From Tritrichomonas foetus (taxonomy: Eukaryota > Parabasalia > Tritrichomonadida > Tritrichomonadidae): a stretch of 49,926 nucleotides of DNA. Shown piece by piece: positions 1 to 9,573 of this stretch. Within the stretch, counting starts at the first letter, position 1; each line of letters begins with the position of its first letter. Position numbers and translations under genes: made by a program. The stretch spans positions 1 to 49,926 of the forward strand of contig MLAK01000002.1 in the NCBI GenBank assembly GCA_001839685.1. Direction: 5' to 3'. The notes below the pieces were generated by a model, which was not told where the DNA came from, did no database searches, and saw nothing but the letters and a program-made list of their open reading frames with translations.

Positions 1-47
1 CTCTCAATAGTCTTCTACATCTAGAGCTAGTTAGTTTGTATACATCT
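1..47 (-). mobile_element. truncated end of a TIR element (second copy)
   Basis: These 47 bases are the exact reverse complement of 27985-28031, the left end of the complete element at 27985-29080. Identity stops at base 47, which is the terminal base of that element (both end in the 14-mer GTTTGTATACATCT in this orientation). The window therefore begins inside a second, inverted copy whose body lies to the left. If it duplicated 8 bases like the other copy, its target duplication would be 48-55. Confidence 0.75.
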
Positions 48-854
48 TTTGAAGACGATTCACCAGTTTGTTTTTCAAATGTTATATTTTACATCCCATT
101 CAATTAGACTTTTAATTAATTTATTTCTGAAAAAACACATACTTCAGAATTTCACTCGATTTTGTAAATTGGAGAATCAATGAAATTGATCAAATGTGTT
201 AAATTTCAATCTAATTGACCACAAATTTAGAATAAACTCACCAAATGTTTTTAGCATTGAATTAAAAGAAGATGTCATTTTGGTGAATAAGCATAATCTA
301 TAGATTTCATCTATCATCAGGATTTTAAACCATCTCAATCTTTTTCAAAAAATAAAATATTAAATGCATTTAATTCAAGGAATATTTCTATTAGATTCAA
401 TAAAATTTGCAAAAAGTTGCCATATAATTTATTCAAAAATGAGTCGCACATGATTATCCAACGATGATAAAGAAAAAGATCATAAATAAGTTTATAATTG
501 CATAGAAGAAGCGATTTTCTTTTATTTTCTTATTCCATCTACTTCCTAAGATTGATGATTTTCATCAAAAAATTGGAAAAATTAAATCTGACACTATTGT
601 CGCAAAATGTTTTCTTTCAATTTTATTGAAAAAGTGAATTGATTGATTATTTGCCATCTCGAAATTAATTAATTTTTATGACCCCAAACGACAATTATGC
701 AATTTTCTCACATGCATTATCATATAATAAAGACATATATGTATATCAATCATTATTTAATATATATCATTCCATATTTAAAAATCTTAATTTTTTATAA
801 GTTGGCGTCTTCAATTTCACCATACGCACAATAATTAATGAACATAAATTGAAT
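48..854. other. gene-free AT-rich stretch
   Basis: I find no credible coding frame on either strand; the base composition is strongly AT-rich. It separates the element end from the coiled-coil gene, whose stop codon is at about 855. No RNA gene was recognised by eye. Confidence 0.5.
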
Positions 855-1565
855 TTATTGTTTTTCATTTTTAACAGATACAGTGGAAGATGTTTTTGTT
901 GTTAGAGAACTTTTTGTTTTCAATGAATTGGCCTGTGATCTTAAAATTTGTTCTCTCAAATCATATGATTTATTTAGTGCTGACACATCTTCTGCATCTG
1001 GCTGTGACATGTAATCAATTTGATGGATGGATACTTTTATATCTGTTTTTTCATTAGCTATTGTTTGCCTCAAAGATTCTAGTTCCTCTTCATAAATTTT
1101 TCTTCTTGAACTATTTTCACTTTTTTTCTCAGACAACTTTTTCTTTCGTTCAATTCGGAAATCTTCCAACATTTTTTTGCAACGATCGACTTCTAATTTG
1201 GTATTCACTTTTGCTTCTTCGAGGAGCTTCTTTTCTTGGCGAAGGGTTTCTATTAGCTCTTTTTCTTCCATCTCTAAAGCGTAGTGCTCACTTGAGAGTT
1301 GTGATGAAAAATTAGTCGTTTTTCTTTCATCTTCCCTTTCATCATACCCATCAAGCCTTGCTTTAAAATGCAAATAATTAAGTCGATTCTGGTGATTTGA
1401 TTGCATTTCCCAGATTTCATGCTGCCTTGGATTTCGATGATCAACACTTGTTTTGACATAGCTTCTCGTAGATAAAGATCCACTAAAGTTATTTGGGTTA
1501 GTGTTACTACCATATAATGAGCTGTGTTTCATTGTCGAGGATGCTGTATGGCTGTTCAGAGACAT
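855..1565 (-). CDS. small coiled-coil protein, unrecognised
   Basis: A 236-residue protein on the minus strand. The open frame reaches codon TTG at 1574, but the first ATG is at 1565 (protein begins MSLNSHTASS), so I use that. The N-terminal 60 residues are rich in Ser, Thr and Asn. Residues of about 85-175 are a charged heptad-rich helix (long runs of Glu, Lys, Arg and Leu) typical of a coiled coil. The tail is Ser/Thr/Lys-rich. No enzymatic motif or membrane segment is visible. It lies divergent from the Vps53 gene with about 260 bases between starts. A cytoskeletal or basal-body role would be a guess. Coding status is supported by the length and coiled-coil periodicity; the function is unknown. 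Confidence 0.7.
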   Translation of the reverse strand: MSLNSHTASSTMKHSSLYGSNTNPNNFSGSLSTRSYVKTSVDHRNPRQHEIWEMQSNHQNRLNYLHFKARLDGYDEREDERKTTNFSSQLSSEHYALEMEEKELIETLRQEKKLLEEAKVNTKLEVDRCKKMLEDFRIERKKKLSEKKSENSSRRKIYEEELESLRQTIANEKTDIKVSIHQIDYMSQPDAEDVSALNKSYDLREQILRSQANSLKTKSSLTTKTSSTVSVKNEKQ

Positions 1566-1828
1566 TTTTTGCAATTGTACGTTAAAAGTGTAAAGTATTT
1601 AAATGATATACTGATGATTCAAAAAATTGATTTTATAAATGGCCTCATGCAGATGAAACATCGAATTAAATCGTCAAAATATGGCCAATTAACTCATGAA
1701 AAATCTTTTTATCAATGATAGTTTTGAATTGATTTTTGGATTTTCTGTTCACCAAGGTATATTTTTAATGAATTCATATATGGTCGAATTTTGAAATTTG
1801 AAATACAAGATTATCAAGTTTTACAAAG

Positions 1829-3982
1829 ATGTCAGTCAATGATGTTGATAAGATTGATACACTTCTTGCAAATCCGAAGTTTGACGCTATTTCCTTTGTT
1901 AACGAACTCCTCCCCAACGAACAATCACTCGAGAATTTAGAAGATTGTATTAAAAAATTAAAATTGAGGTCAACTCGAATTAACAGTTCAATTCGTGAAG
2001 CAGTTCGATCGTATTCGGTTTTAGGTGATCGCAGTGAAATAATTCTCGCCCAAACGCAGAATTCAATCGTTGATTTAACAAAACGAATCGCTGATATTCA
2101 TGATCAAGCAACTGATACAGAAACAATCGTCTCCAGGTTTTGCGAAGATATTAAGCCACTCGATAATGCTAAACGGAGTTTACAAACGTCTATTGCTGCC
2201 CTAAATAGATTACTAATGATTCCTAAATCGATAGAAACCCTTCAAGCTTCAATTGAGCGGAATGACTACCACCAATGCGCCTCTGACATACTTGCGTTAA
2301 GTTCATTGTTTGAATATTTCCAGAAATATTCGAAAATGGATCAAATCAAGCCATTTTATAACCAATTTTATGACCTCAAGAGAAGCCTTAGAAATCGGAT
2401 TAATACCGAGTTGGATTCAAAGCTCTTTCGAGGATCTGCAGATGAATCAAATATTCCAATCTGTGAGGCAATTGATGCCTTCCAAGATGACTTTAGATTC
2501 TCAACAATTGAGTTATTCTGCGATAAGTTTTTGGGCCCTTACGATGAAGCTTATCGTGATTCTAAATTAAAAGATATCAAAGCCCGTTTTCAATGGTTTA
2601 AACAACGAATTGACTTTTTCAATAAACAATACCAAAAAGGATTCCCTAAAGAATGGCGTATGCAATATCACATCACAACATCATTCTGTGCCAAAACAAC
2701 AAACCATTTATTAAATGTACTCAATGTTACTCCTAACGTTAAAGAGTATTTGTTCGCTTTTGAATATACAGTCAAATTCGAGCAAAAAATGGCTGATGCT
2801 TTTGCTACTGAAGACACTGTCTACATCAACAAAGATGAGCCAATGCCTGAATTCGAAAGCACGCCTGAAGGAATCAAAGAAAAGTATAAATATATATTTG
2901 ATCGAGACAATCATGTTGGTAGGAAAATCAAAGTTCCAGCAAATGAATTCATCGGCATGATTGCTGGCGCATTTGCACCACATATGGATTTGTATCTTCA
3001 AGCAGAGCGAGAAAGCTTAGATAAAGTCATTTCTACAGCAGGCCAAAAATTAAGTGAAGAACTTGATAATCAAAACCATATCTTAAATAGTTCTACTGCT
3101 TTGATTATGGCAATGAAAAAGACAATTGATAAATGTGCAGGTTTTAATTTAGCACAAAGTCTTTTGGATCTTTTCTTAATTATTAAAGAATTGATTATTA
3201 AGTATGTAACAACATTAACTCGAATTTTACCTTCGAGACCACGAAAAGATGAACATTTTCATCTAATTTGTTCAATAGCGAATACTTCATCGCAACTTTT
3301 GACAGTAATTTCATCATTATCAGCGAAAGTTAAAGACCTTGTGTCAGATGATACTAAGCCCGCAATTAATGTTGAAGATGCAAGAGATTCAATCAGTGGG
3401 GAACTAAAGAAGCAACTTGTTTATTTAAGTGATGTAATTGTGAAAGAATGCGAACAGCCTCTTATTCAAGTGGGAAACAATCAATGGCGTGAAGATGATG
3501 AATTAGATAATACAAAACTTCCACAAAAACTGACTCAAGTTGTTGATGATAGATTTGTTTTACTTGATGAATGGCTTTTCCCTGATAATTTCAACCGTAT
3601 TCGTACAACTTTTGTTTCTAGAGTGGTTCAAGTTGTTCATGACTCTCTCTTTCGTACAAAGAATGCAGAAGCTCAAGCAGCCAGAATCATCCAATCAATT
3701 AAAGAATTGAAACAATTATTGATAGATTGTACAAAAGCTGACTCTAAAATGGCCAAAAAGAGAGTTGACACTGAATTTGCACAAATTGAAACAGAATTAA
3801 CAGTTTTATGCTGTCCGAATGTTGCAATGACTGGTACATATGTGACTAAAGCAAGAACACCAACAAAAGATCATTTTGTGTCGATTTTGAAATTGCGTGG
3901 ATGCACGCCTGAAGAAATAACTAATTACAGCCAAGAATATGATCAAATTTATAGGGAAATGCAAGCAGAAGAAAATCCATAA
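1829..3982 (+). CDS. VPS53: Vps53, GARP/EARP tethering complex subunit
   Basis: A 717-residue protein. The N-terminal part (about 15-200) has the Vps53 pattern: VNELLPNEQSLENLEDCIKK, then a helix with the invariant-looking R residues, then 'DIKPLDNAKRSLQTSIAALN', which matches the family's 'DIKxLDxAKRxLTxSITxLxxL' stretch. Helical-rod sequence continues to the C-terminus. In other eukaryotes Vps53 works with Vps52, Vps54 or syndetin and Vps51 to tether endosome-derived vesicles at the trans-Golgi network or recycling endosomes. The length is near that of short family members (animal proteins are about 700-830 residues). The start ATG at 1829 follows a TATCAAG motif. The stop TAA is part of TAAA, a trichomonad-type polyadenylation signal. 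No intron is evident. The family call is by remembered sequence pattern. Confidence 0.88.
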   Translation: MSVNDVDKIDTLLANPKFDAISFVNELLPNEQSLENLEDCIKKLKLRSTRINSSIREAVRSYSVLGDRSEIILAQTQNSIVDLTKRIADIHDQATDTETIVSRFCEDIKPLDNAKRSLQTSIAALNRLLMIPKSIETLQASIERNDYHQCASDILALSSLFEYFQKYSKMDQIKPFYNQFYDLKRSLRNRINTELDSKLFRGSADESNIPICEAIDAFQDDFRFSTIELFCDKFLGPYDEAYRDSKLKDIKARFQWFKQRIDFFNKQYQKGFPKEWRMQYHITTSFCAKTTNHLLNVLNVTPNVKEYLFAFEYTVKFEQKMADAFATEDTVYINKDEPMPEFESTPEGIKEKYKYIFDRDNHVGRKIKVPANEFIGMIAGAFAPHMDLYLQAERESLDKVISTAGQKLSEELDNQNHILNSSTALIMAMKKTIDKCAGFNLAQSLLDLFLIIKELIIKYVTTLTRILPSRPRKDEHFHLICSIANTSSQLLTVISSLSAKVKDLVSDDTKPAINVEDARDSISGELKKQLVYLSDVIVKECEQPLIQVGNNQWREDDELDNTKLPQKLTQVVDDRFVLLDEWLFPDNFNRIRTTFVSRVVQVVHDSLFRTKNAEAQAARIIQSIKELKQLLIDCTKADSKMAKKRVDTEFAQIETELTVLCCPNVAMTGTYVTKARTPTKDHFVSILKLRGCTPEEITNYSQEYDQIYREMQAEENP

Positions 3983-4191
3983 AATTTAATTTACACAATG
4001 AAAAATGGAATGTATATATGCTATGATAGCATATACACCATCAGAAAGTTATTAGACATATTATAAAAAGTTCGATATTTAAACTCATAATTTCCATTAT
4101 TTTGATTTTTGTTTTCTATGTTTCTTTCAGTCTTTTATTAATTCTAATATTGACCATTATTTGACCTTAATTGTGTCAGAAAAAGATCCTC

Positions 4192-4572
4192 ATGTATGAA
4201 GAAGATGAATATGAAGAACATGAAATTCAGAGACGGAAAACCTTACAAGCGTTATCAAGTCTTACTGATGAACAAAAAGAACGATTAAATTTCTTTAAAA
4301 GTCAGAAATGTAAATTGCCATTGAATCAAGTTCGTGAAATTATGGATGATAATGTTCCCCCAGGTACCAAAGTTCAACATGGTGCTGCAGTCATCGCTTC
4401 TCAAGCTGCTAAACTCTTTGCTGCTGAACTTGTCGAGACAGCACGTAAGTTTTCCGCAGAAATTGGGCCGCTGACCCCAGACTTAATATATCTTGCATAT
4501 TCACACATGATGCAGCATAGAAAAATTCCAGGAGTTACTTCTGGCGCACCACTTCCAGACAAAAAGATTTGA
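4192..4572 (+). CDS. TAF11: TAF11-like TFIID subunit (histone fold)
   Basis: A 126-residue protein. The open frame begins earlier (TTG at 4171), but the first ATG is 4192 (MYEEDEYEEH). After an acidic N-terminus, residues of about 25-120 match the TAF11 (TAFII28) histone fold: 'LTDEQKERLNFFKSQK' corresponds to the family's 'Dxxxxxrye.frrs', and 'AAKLFAAELVETARK' matches the characteristic 'IAKMFVGELVETAR' helix. 'GPLTPDLIYLAYSHMMQHRKIPG' matches 'GPIxPxHIREAYRRLxxxGKIP'. TAF11 pairs with TAF13 in TFIID and contacts TBP and TFIIA. It is close to the minimal histone-fold size. A 16-base T run follows the stop codon. It precedes two other transcription-related genes. Confidence 0.82.
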   Translation: MYEEDEYEEHEIQRRKTLQALSSLTDEQKERLNFFKSQKCKLPLNQVREIMDDNVPPGTKVQHGAAVIASQAAKLFAAELVETARKFSAEIGPLTPDLIYLAYSHMMQHRKIPGVTSGAPLPDKKI

Positions 4573-5396
4573 AATCATTTTTTTTTTTTTTTTCATGATC
4601 CACTTGCAAATTCCTCACTTGAATACAACTCTGCCACTTTCAAAATGATCAAACAGAGCATTCGAATATCTCTTATTAATAATCAAAGAGATAGTGAAAA
4701 AACTTGATTGTGCATATCTGGCACTATGTAATAGGAATGATGCTGCATATTTATAAATAATTTTTTTACCGCATGCATTATTTCAAATAAATGGCGCTTG
4801 GTAATAGGAATGATGCTTTCAATCCGATTGATAAATAGAAATATAGAGAAAAAATTAATTATTCGAACTTATTTTTTTTTTGTTTATTTTAACAATTTCA
4901 TGATTTAATCAAATAGTGTGTGATTCGTCAGGAAACAATTGAAAATTCTTCATCTAGACGGGAAAAATGTAATCCATTGTTTGACCTGTTTCTTTAAAAT
5001 AGACTTTATTTTTATTTTCTCATCGAAAGAAGAATATTCTTTAATATTTAGAACCTGTTAATTTAGATTCATAGCTTTTAATATGATTATGAATGAGATA
5101 AATTTTATATCATGATTGAGGTTTTTTATATATTTTGCAGATAAAAAATCATATTCACATGATTTCAAATTTCATCACAGTCTAATTATTATTGACACAC
5201 ACTAAATTGTGATGGGATAGATATCATTCTGTCTGTGATGTATAATGTAAACTCATAGAATGAAAAATATCAAATTATCATTGTGAATTTCATTGGTATT
5301 ATGAATATATTTTCATTAGCATTGTCTCACATCAAAAAAAGTTTTGAGGATTGACTGTTTGAAATTTTTAAAAAGTAACCATATTATTATCAAAGA
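4573..5396. other. 824-base intergenic region with a short direct repeat
   Basis: No coding frame seen. It begins with a poly-T run (about 4578-4593). It contains a 17-bp exact direct repeat, GTAATAGGAATGATGCT, at 4728-4744 and 4801-4817. The rest is AT-rich with no recognised RNA gene. It presumably holds the 3' end of the TAF11-like gene and the promoter of the zinc-binding protein at 5397. Confidence 0.55.
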
Positions 5397-5936
5397 ATGG
5401 ATCCAAAGATCCGCTCAATCCTTGAAGCAAATGGCTGCGATACAGCCTTAATCGAAGTTCCCACACATTTCGAAACAACTGAAAATCCATTAGATCCAAA
5501 TTTATTGTCTTCAGATTTCCAAACACAAAAATTATATGATATTTCAGCTTGTCAAGCTGGCGACAATAAAACAGCCAGTGATAAGTACTGGCATATCCGC
5601 CGATATTATTTGAATCAAGTTCGCGCCACTACTCGAAATCAATTAATTGAAGAAGAAAAAGCCAAAATTAATGAAATTTTGAAAAGCGGAGACAATACCA
5701 AATTACAAGAATTATTCAAAAAGAGGCACGAATGGAGGAAAGCCATTCACAATTTTCGATCAGATGACCAGCCAATTTGTGACGTTGAAAACTGCCATCA
5801 CGTTGCATTAAAGGGATCTACTTTTTGTATCAATCATATCACACACGACAAATCCCAAAAGTTATATGTTGAATGTGAAAAGTGCCATCAGCCGCATCCA
5901 GTTTTTGCTGCTTGTTTGTGTTGCAATGATAAATAA
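5397..5936 (+). CDS. zinc-binding protein of KANSL2/INO80D (C3Hc3H) type
   Basis: A 179-residue protein. The C-terminal third carries a Cys/His module: C128-x4-C133-x10-C144-x2-H147, the linker 'ITHDKSQKLYVEC', then C160-x2-C163-x3-H167. This order and the 'xxHIxxDxxQxLYxxC' linker are those of the zf-C3Hc3H domain of KANSL2 (NSL histone acetyltransferase complex) and INO80D (INO80 remodeller). Residues of about 60-120 are a charged helix containing 'KKRHEWRKAIHNF'. The protein is much shorter than animal KANSL2, so only the zinc module supports the assignment. A chromatin role is inferred from the family. The start ATG follows TATCAAAGA. The stop codon lies in TAAA. Confidence 0.65.
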   Translation: MDPKIRSILEANGCDTALIEVPTHFETTENPLDPNLLSSDFQTQKLYDISACQAGDNKTASDKYWHIRRYYLNQVRATTRNQLIEEEKAKINEILKSGDNTKLQELFKKRHEWRKAIHNFRSDDQPICDVENCHHVALKGSTFCINHITHDKSQKLYVECEKCHQPHPVFAACLCCNDK

Positions 5937-6335
5937 AAGTATAACAATGTTTCACATGCTTATTTCTATCTATTCATTCATTTCATTTCATTTCATTATC
6001 AAAAATATTTAGAATCACAAAATTTTTTGTTTTTGATGAAAGATTGGATAAAACATGGCGAATTTACTGTATCAATAAATTGCACGATAGATAATTTGAT
6101 AACAACATTGAATAACATCACCAAAATTAATTTTTTGAAAAAATATGGTGTGCGTGCGTGATGCCGCAATATTTTATGATAGAAAAGAAAAATTAGTTAA
6201 TTAGAGTATGCATTTATTTTTTAGGTATATCAAAATTCCAAAATCTGATCGATCAGATTCCTTTCAACAAATAAATAAATAAATAAAAAGATAGCAATGT
6301 ATATTACTATCGTAGTTATATAAAGTTAAGCATGG
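5937..6335. other. intergenic region between convergent genes
   Basis: About 400 AT-rich bases between the 3' ends of two convergent genes. It includes a short (TTCAT)n-like run near 5965-5995 and an (AAAT)n run near 6270-6290. No coding frame or RNA gene recognised. Confidence 0.5.
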
Positions 6336-6734
6336 TTATTGCTTTTTTCTTCCTCTTTTTGGTTGCTCATCAGGCTCTTTCAGATTTCCTCTGACAGCGA
6401 GAATTTCCATTGATGAGGATGTAACAGCTCCATCACTGAACTGAATTGTAACAGGTTGCATAATAATTTGTCGATAATCGACCACAACTTTATGATCGAC
6501 GGTTTTTCCTTGGGAAATAGTAAACGATTCGTCGTCCGGAAGAGCTGCTAATTGTTCTGTCATAACTTTATCAAATTCGTCTGTTAAAATTTCGATTTGC
6601 TTGTCTGTCACCATTTTCACATCTTTTAATTCGTTAAGAACTTCTGTAAGAGTAGCACCGATTGGAGTGCCTTGATAATTTGTGTAAATTCTATTCCCGT
6701 TTTCGATTCGGCATTGAAGCGTTTGATCGCTCAT
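6336..6734 (-). CDS. TFIIA small (gamma) subunit
   Basis: A 132-residue protein. Residues of about 16-66 fit the TFIIA-gamma/Toa2 N-terminal helical domain: 'IYTNYQGTPIGATLTEVLNEL' parallels the family's 'YxLYRxxTLGxxLxxxLDEL', and 'VTDKQIEILTDEFDKVM' parallels 'ITPxLAxxVLxQFDKxI'. Residues of about 70-115 would form the beta-barrel half that contacts TBP and DNA. A basic tail (PKRGRKKQ) is an addition. TFIIA stabilises TBP on promoters. The length (110-125 residues is usual) agrees. A perfect TCACTT initiator-like motif lies at 6742-6747, just before the ATG. I saw no large-subunit gene in the window. The family call rests on sequence pattern, not on a search. Confidence 0.72.
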   Translation of the reverse strand: MSDQTLQCRIENGNRIYTNYQGTPIGATLTEVLNELKDVKMVTDKQIEILTDEFDKVMTEQLAALPDDESFTISQGKTVDHKVVVDYRQIIMQPVTIQFSDGAVTSSSMEILAVRGNLKEPDEQPKRGRKKQ

Positions 6735-7126
6735 TGAGTAAAAGTGATGTCTCTCAATTCAAACAAGCTTTCTCAAAACACACTTTTCATCAAAAAAGTG
6801 AAAATTTCACCTTACATTTAAACAAACCTTGTCAAAAAAGAGAATTAGAATTACTAGAAAAGCAATTTATGAAAACAGAGAACTTTTATTAAGAAATATG
6901 ATCCTGAAAGTAAAGTAGCCATTTAAATACCCTTCTTGAAGGAACTTTCAAAGTTAAATTTTAGATAACGAAATATCAATGTTTTCTATTCGGTGATGCA
7001 AGCTTTAAACCATCTTTCTTTAGGCTTATACACGCGGAGTATTTTTAAAAACAAGCATTTACGCATAATCAACAACAAAAAGCAATTCTTTGATTTGATG
7101 GAGAAATTGAAGCGAATTTGATCGGA
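6735..7126. other. intergenic region upstream of TFIIA gene
   Basis: About 390 bases between the TFIIA-gamma start and the end of the phosphatase gene. The short plus-strand frame at 6662-6892 overlaps the TFIIA start and looks like a chance frame. Apart from the Inr-like motif, nothing is recognised. Confidence 0.5.
6742..6747 (-). promoter_or_regulatory. initiator (Inr)-like motif TCACTT
   Basis: On the minus strand the hexamer TCACTT lies 7 bases before the ATG of the TFIIA-gamma gene. It fits the trichomonad Inr consensus TCA(C/T)T(A/T), where transcription starts at the A close to the start codon. This is consensus matching only; no transcript data are available. Confidence 0.5.
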
Positions 7127-8125
7127 CTAGTATACAAAATTTGTAAGATAGTCCCACACAGTTTCTTTTGGTGGTGCAGATTTGAACTTTATTAAATGTT
7201 GATCCAATTTCTCGTCCAAAACAAGGATTCCTGCTTTATTTCCAATTCGCGGTTCATAATTTGGTGCACTAAAAACCGTTAGCACTTTTTTATTGTGGAA
7301 GTACTCAACACCCTCCTTCATCACCTGGTGAGCTCTCACAACAAGTGTGATGTTATTTTTCTGACAAAACTCGTTAGTAATTGCACCACCAAATCTGACA
7401 CCTGCATTCCTTGAGGATTCTGTGATTCTGCCGTTATCCGGCGAGGGGTCATTCCAAAGGAGCTCACAGAGTGCGCCTGATGTTGGAATTTCTGTGAATC
7501 GATTAATTTTTTCGATAACCGAAATATCCATTGCGTATTGTGAGAGGCCCCCGTGAACACAAAAAACAGTGTCATCGATAATTGCCGCAAGCGGGATTGA
7601 ATTAAATAATGGCGCGAATTCTTGATATAAACTTTCCGAGCGATATTTCACTTGCATTTCTTGTTGAAAGCCGTAGATTTGCGTGATGTTCATACTTTCG
7701 TGATTCCCGCGAATCATGTAAAACGAGTCTGGAAATTTGAGTTTAAGCGCGCATAACAACATAATAACTTCTACGCTTTTGTGACCGCGGTCAACGTAAT
7801 CACCGAGAAAGAGATATTTCGTGTATGGCGGAAGGCCTGAAATTTTGAATATTTCGAGCATATCTTCGAACTGGCCATGAATATCGCCACAGATTGTAAA
7901 AGGCGCTTTAAGTTTGAGAACATTTGGCTCGGATGATAAAAGCTTGGTCGTTTCTTTAATTACGTAACGCATTTCGACTGGTGTTGGAAGTTCGCCTTTC
8001 CAAAATTTTTCTACTAAATAATCGAGTGGATCATCGGATTCAGGAAGAGAGTCAATGGGTGGCATGGAGTTCATTATCGAGGGATGCCATAATGTATCGA
8101 CTTGAGCGCGCCATCTTTCACTCAT
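7127..8125 (-). CDS. PPP-family Ser/Thr protein phosphatase, PP2A/PP6-like
   Basis: A 332-residue metallophosphatase with every PPP signature: GDIHG at 80-84, GDYVDRG at 108-114, RGNHE at 139-143, HGG at 191-193, an 'RAHQ' histidine and SAPNY near 290. These supply the two-metal site that removes phosphate from Ser/Thr. 'ITQIYGF' after RGNHE resembles the PP2A/PP4/PP6 branch. The usual PP2A tail ending in TPDYFL is absent; this protein ends DYLTNFVY, so methylation of a C-terminal Leu as in PP2A is unlikely. An N-terminal extension of about 30 residues precedes the catalytic domain. The ATG at 8125 is the first in frame. A SAPS-domain (PP6-regulator) gene lies elsewhere in the window (26143-27804). 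Pairing of the two is possible but not shown. Confidence 0.93.
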   Translation of the reverse strand: MSERWRAQVDTLWHPSIMNSMPPIDSLPESDDPLDYLVEKFWKGELPTPVEMRYVIKETTKLLSSEPNVLKLKAPFTICGDIHGQFEDMLEIFKISGLPPYTKYLFLGDYVDRGHKSVEVIMLLCALKLKFPDSFYMIRGNHESMNITQIYGFQQEMQVKYRSESLYQEFAPLFNSIPLAAIIDDTVFCVHGGLSQYAMDISVIEKINRFTEIPTSGALCELLWNDPSPDNGRITESSRNAGVRFGGAITNEFCQKNNITLVVRAHQVMKEGVEYFHNKKVLTVFSAPNYEPRIGNKAGILVLDEKLDQHLIKFKSAPPKETVWDYLTNFVY

Positions 8126-8556
8126 TTGGGATAATTTTTTAGAAATTCTAAATCTTCTATATCAGATCATATCAAAAAGTTTGTGTTACTACTTTTTCAA
8201 CGTTTTTTGATCGTCATATCTAATTCGCTAATCATTTGTGAATCCGTAACAACACATCTCAGATTCTAATCGAATTATAAATTATAATTCGAATTTATCA
8301 ATCATAATCACATATGTCTCTTTTCACTATATTAATACAAAGATAAAAAGTAATTTTGCATCATTATTCTGTACATTCAATATTTCATTGATCCAAACTA
8401 TGCAGTATTGTTAGTATGAAATGAGAATAATAATAAGTTATTACTGATAAATAATTATAAATAAGTATGAATAATCAAATCTGTTTAGTTATTCTTTTCT
8501 CGCAAATCCACAGCGCTGCTGATTAAATGTAACCACTTTCTTTCAAATCTACTTTT
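8126..8556. other. intergenic region between two minus-strand genes
   Basis: About 430 bases. Near 8270-8292 there is an AT-rich inverted repeat around 'AATCGAATTATAAATTATAATTCG'-type sequence (positions only approximate). No coding frame or RNA gene recognised. It should contain the phosphatase promoter and the 3' end of the kinase gene. Confidence 0.45.
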
Positions 8557-9573
8557 TCAAGTAAAATTCTTTAAAGATTCATTTCTCGCCTTGTTTGTCT
8601 CTTCAATTTTGCGTTGTACGTCAAGGGTCCACTGTAGAAGAGGTGCCTGTGCAGCTGGATCCTTGTACCTTGCAAGGAATGGATGGTCAATGAGTGAATC
8701 GACGGGAGTTCGATTATTTGGGTTAATTTTAAGGCACCCAGTGATAAAATCTGTTAATTCAGCGCTATACTGTTGAGGGAGTTTCACTTCAACATCACTT
8801 GAGAGCTTAGAAATGAGTTCCCACAAATTGGAATTCTTCGCATCAAAAAGTGGAAACTTTCCAACTGCACATTGGTAAATAATGATGCCAAACGACCAAA
8901 TATCGCTTAGAAAACTGTAGCCTTCTTCTCTGAGCCGCTCGGGTGACATGTAAACCATTGTTCCAAGGAAAGATTGAGCAGTATCCACTGATCTGTCAAG
9001 CTGCCTGGCCATTCCGAAATCAGCAATTTTCACTTCACCTTTCTGTGTAATCAAAATGTTTGATGGCTTCAAATCGCGGTGAAGATAATGATGTTGGCGG
9101 AGGTAGAGGAGCCCCTGGACAACGTGGTAGGCAAGGCGACCAATTACTGGCTCTGGAATGTATGGCGATACTTTCAAAATGTCGCTGAGGGAGCCTCCGT
9201 CGATTAACTCCATTAAAATATACATATGGCCAGACGAATAGAAGGCGCTGTATAGTTGAACGATATTCTCGTGCTTCAAAACGCGGAGCGCATGAAGTTC
9301 TGTGACGACTTGCTGTGTGATTTCCTTCTTTTCGCGGAAGGAGATTTTCTTGATGGCGTATTCCTTCCCGGTCTGTCGATGAGTGACGCGGTAAACATTT
9401 GCGGAGGCGCCATGACCGAGGGTTGGACCAAAATCTAGGTCGTTGATTTTGATTTTTGGAAAATCTTTCGTGAGTTCGTTTTCGTCGGGAAGAGGAGGAG
9501 CCGTAATTTCGCTTGGTGAATCAGGGCGGAGTTGTGGGAGATTTATCATGCGTCTAGAGCGAACAGATGACAT
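8557..9573 (-). CDS. MAP kinase kinase (STE7/MEK-like)
   Basis: A 338-residue protein kinase with an N-terminal tail of about 45 residues. Features: glycine loop 'GHGASANVY' at 53-61, catalytic Lys75 (AIKK), HRDLKPSN at 165-172, DFG at 185-187, and the activation segment ending 'SFLGTMVYMSPERL' at about 201-214. SxxGTxxYMSPERL is the mark of STE7-type MAP kinase kinases, which phosphorylate Thr and Tyr of MAP kinases. Ser/Thr residues between DFG and GT (S195, T198, S201) are candidate sites for activation by a MAPKKK. The catalytic residues are all present, so an active enzyme is expected. The pathway it serves is not evident from the neighbours. The ATG at 9573 begins MSSVRSRR. Confidence 0.92.
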   Translation of the reverse strand: MSSVRSRRMINLPQLRPDSPSEITAPPLPDENELTKDFPKIKINDLDFGPTLGHGASANVYRVTHRQTGKEYAIKKISFREKKEITQQVVTELHALRVLKHENIVQLYSAFYSSGHMYILMELIDGGSLSDILKVSPYIPEPVIGRLAYHVVQGLLYLRQHHYLHRDLKPSNILITQKGEVKIADFGMARQLDRSVDTAQSFLGTMVYMSPERLREEGYSFLSDIWSFGIIIYQCAVGKFPLFDAKNSNLWELISKLSSDVEVKLPQQYSAELTDFITGCLKINPNNRTPVDSLIDHPFLARYKDPAAQAPLLQWTLDVQRKIEETNKARNESLKNFT

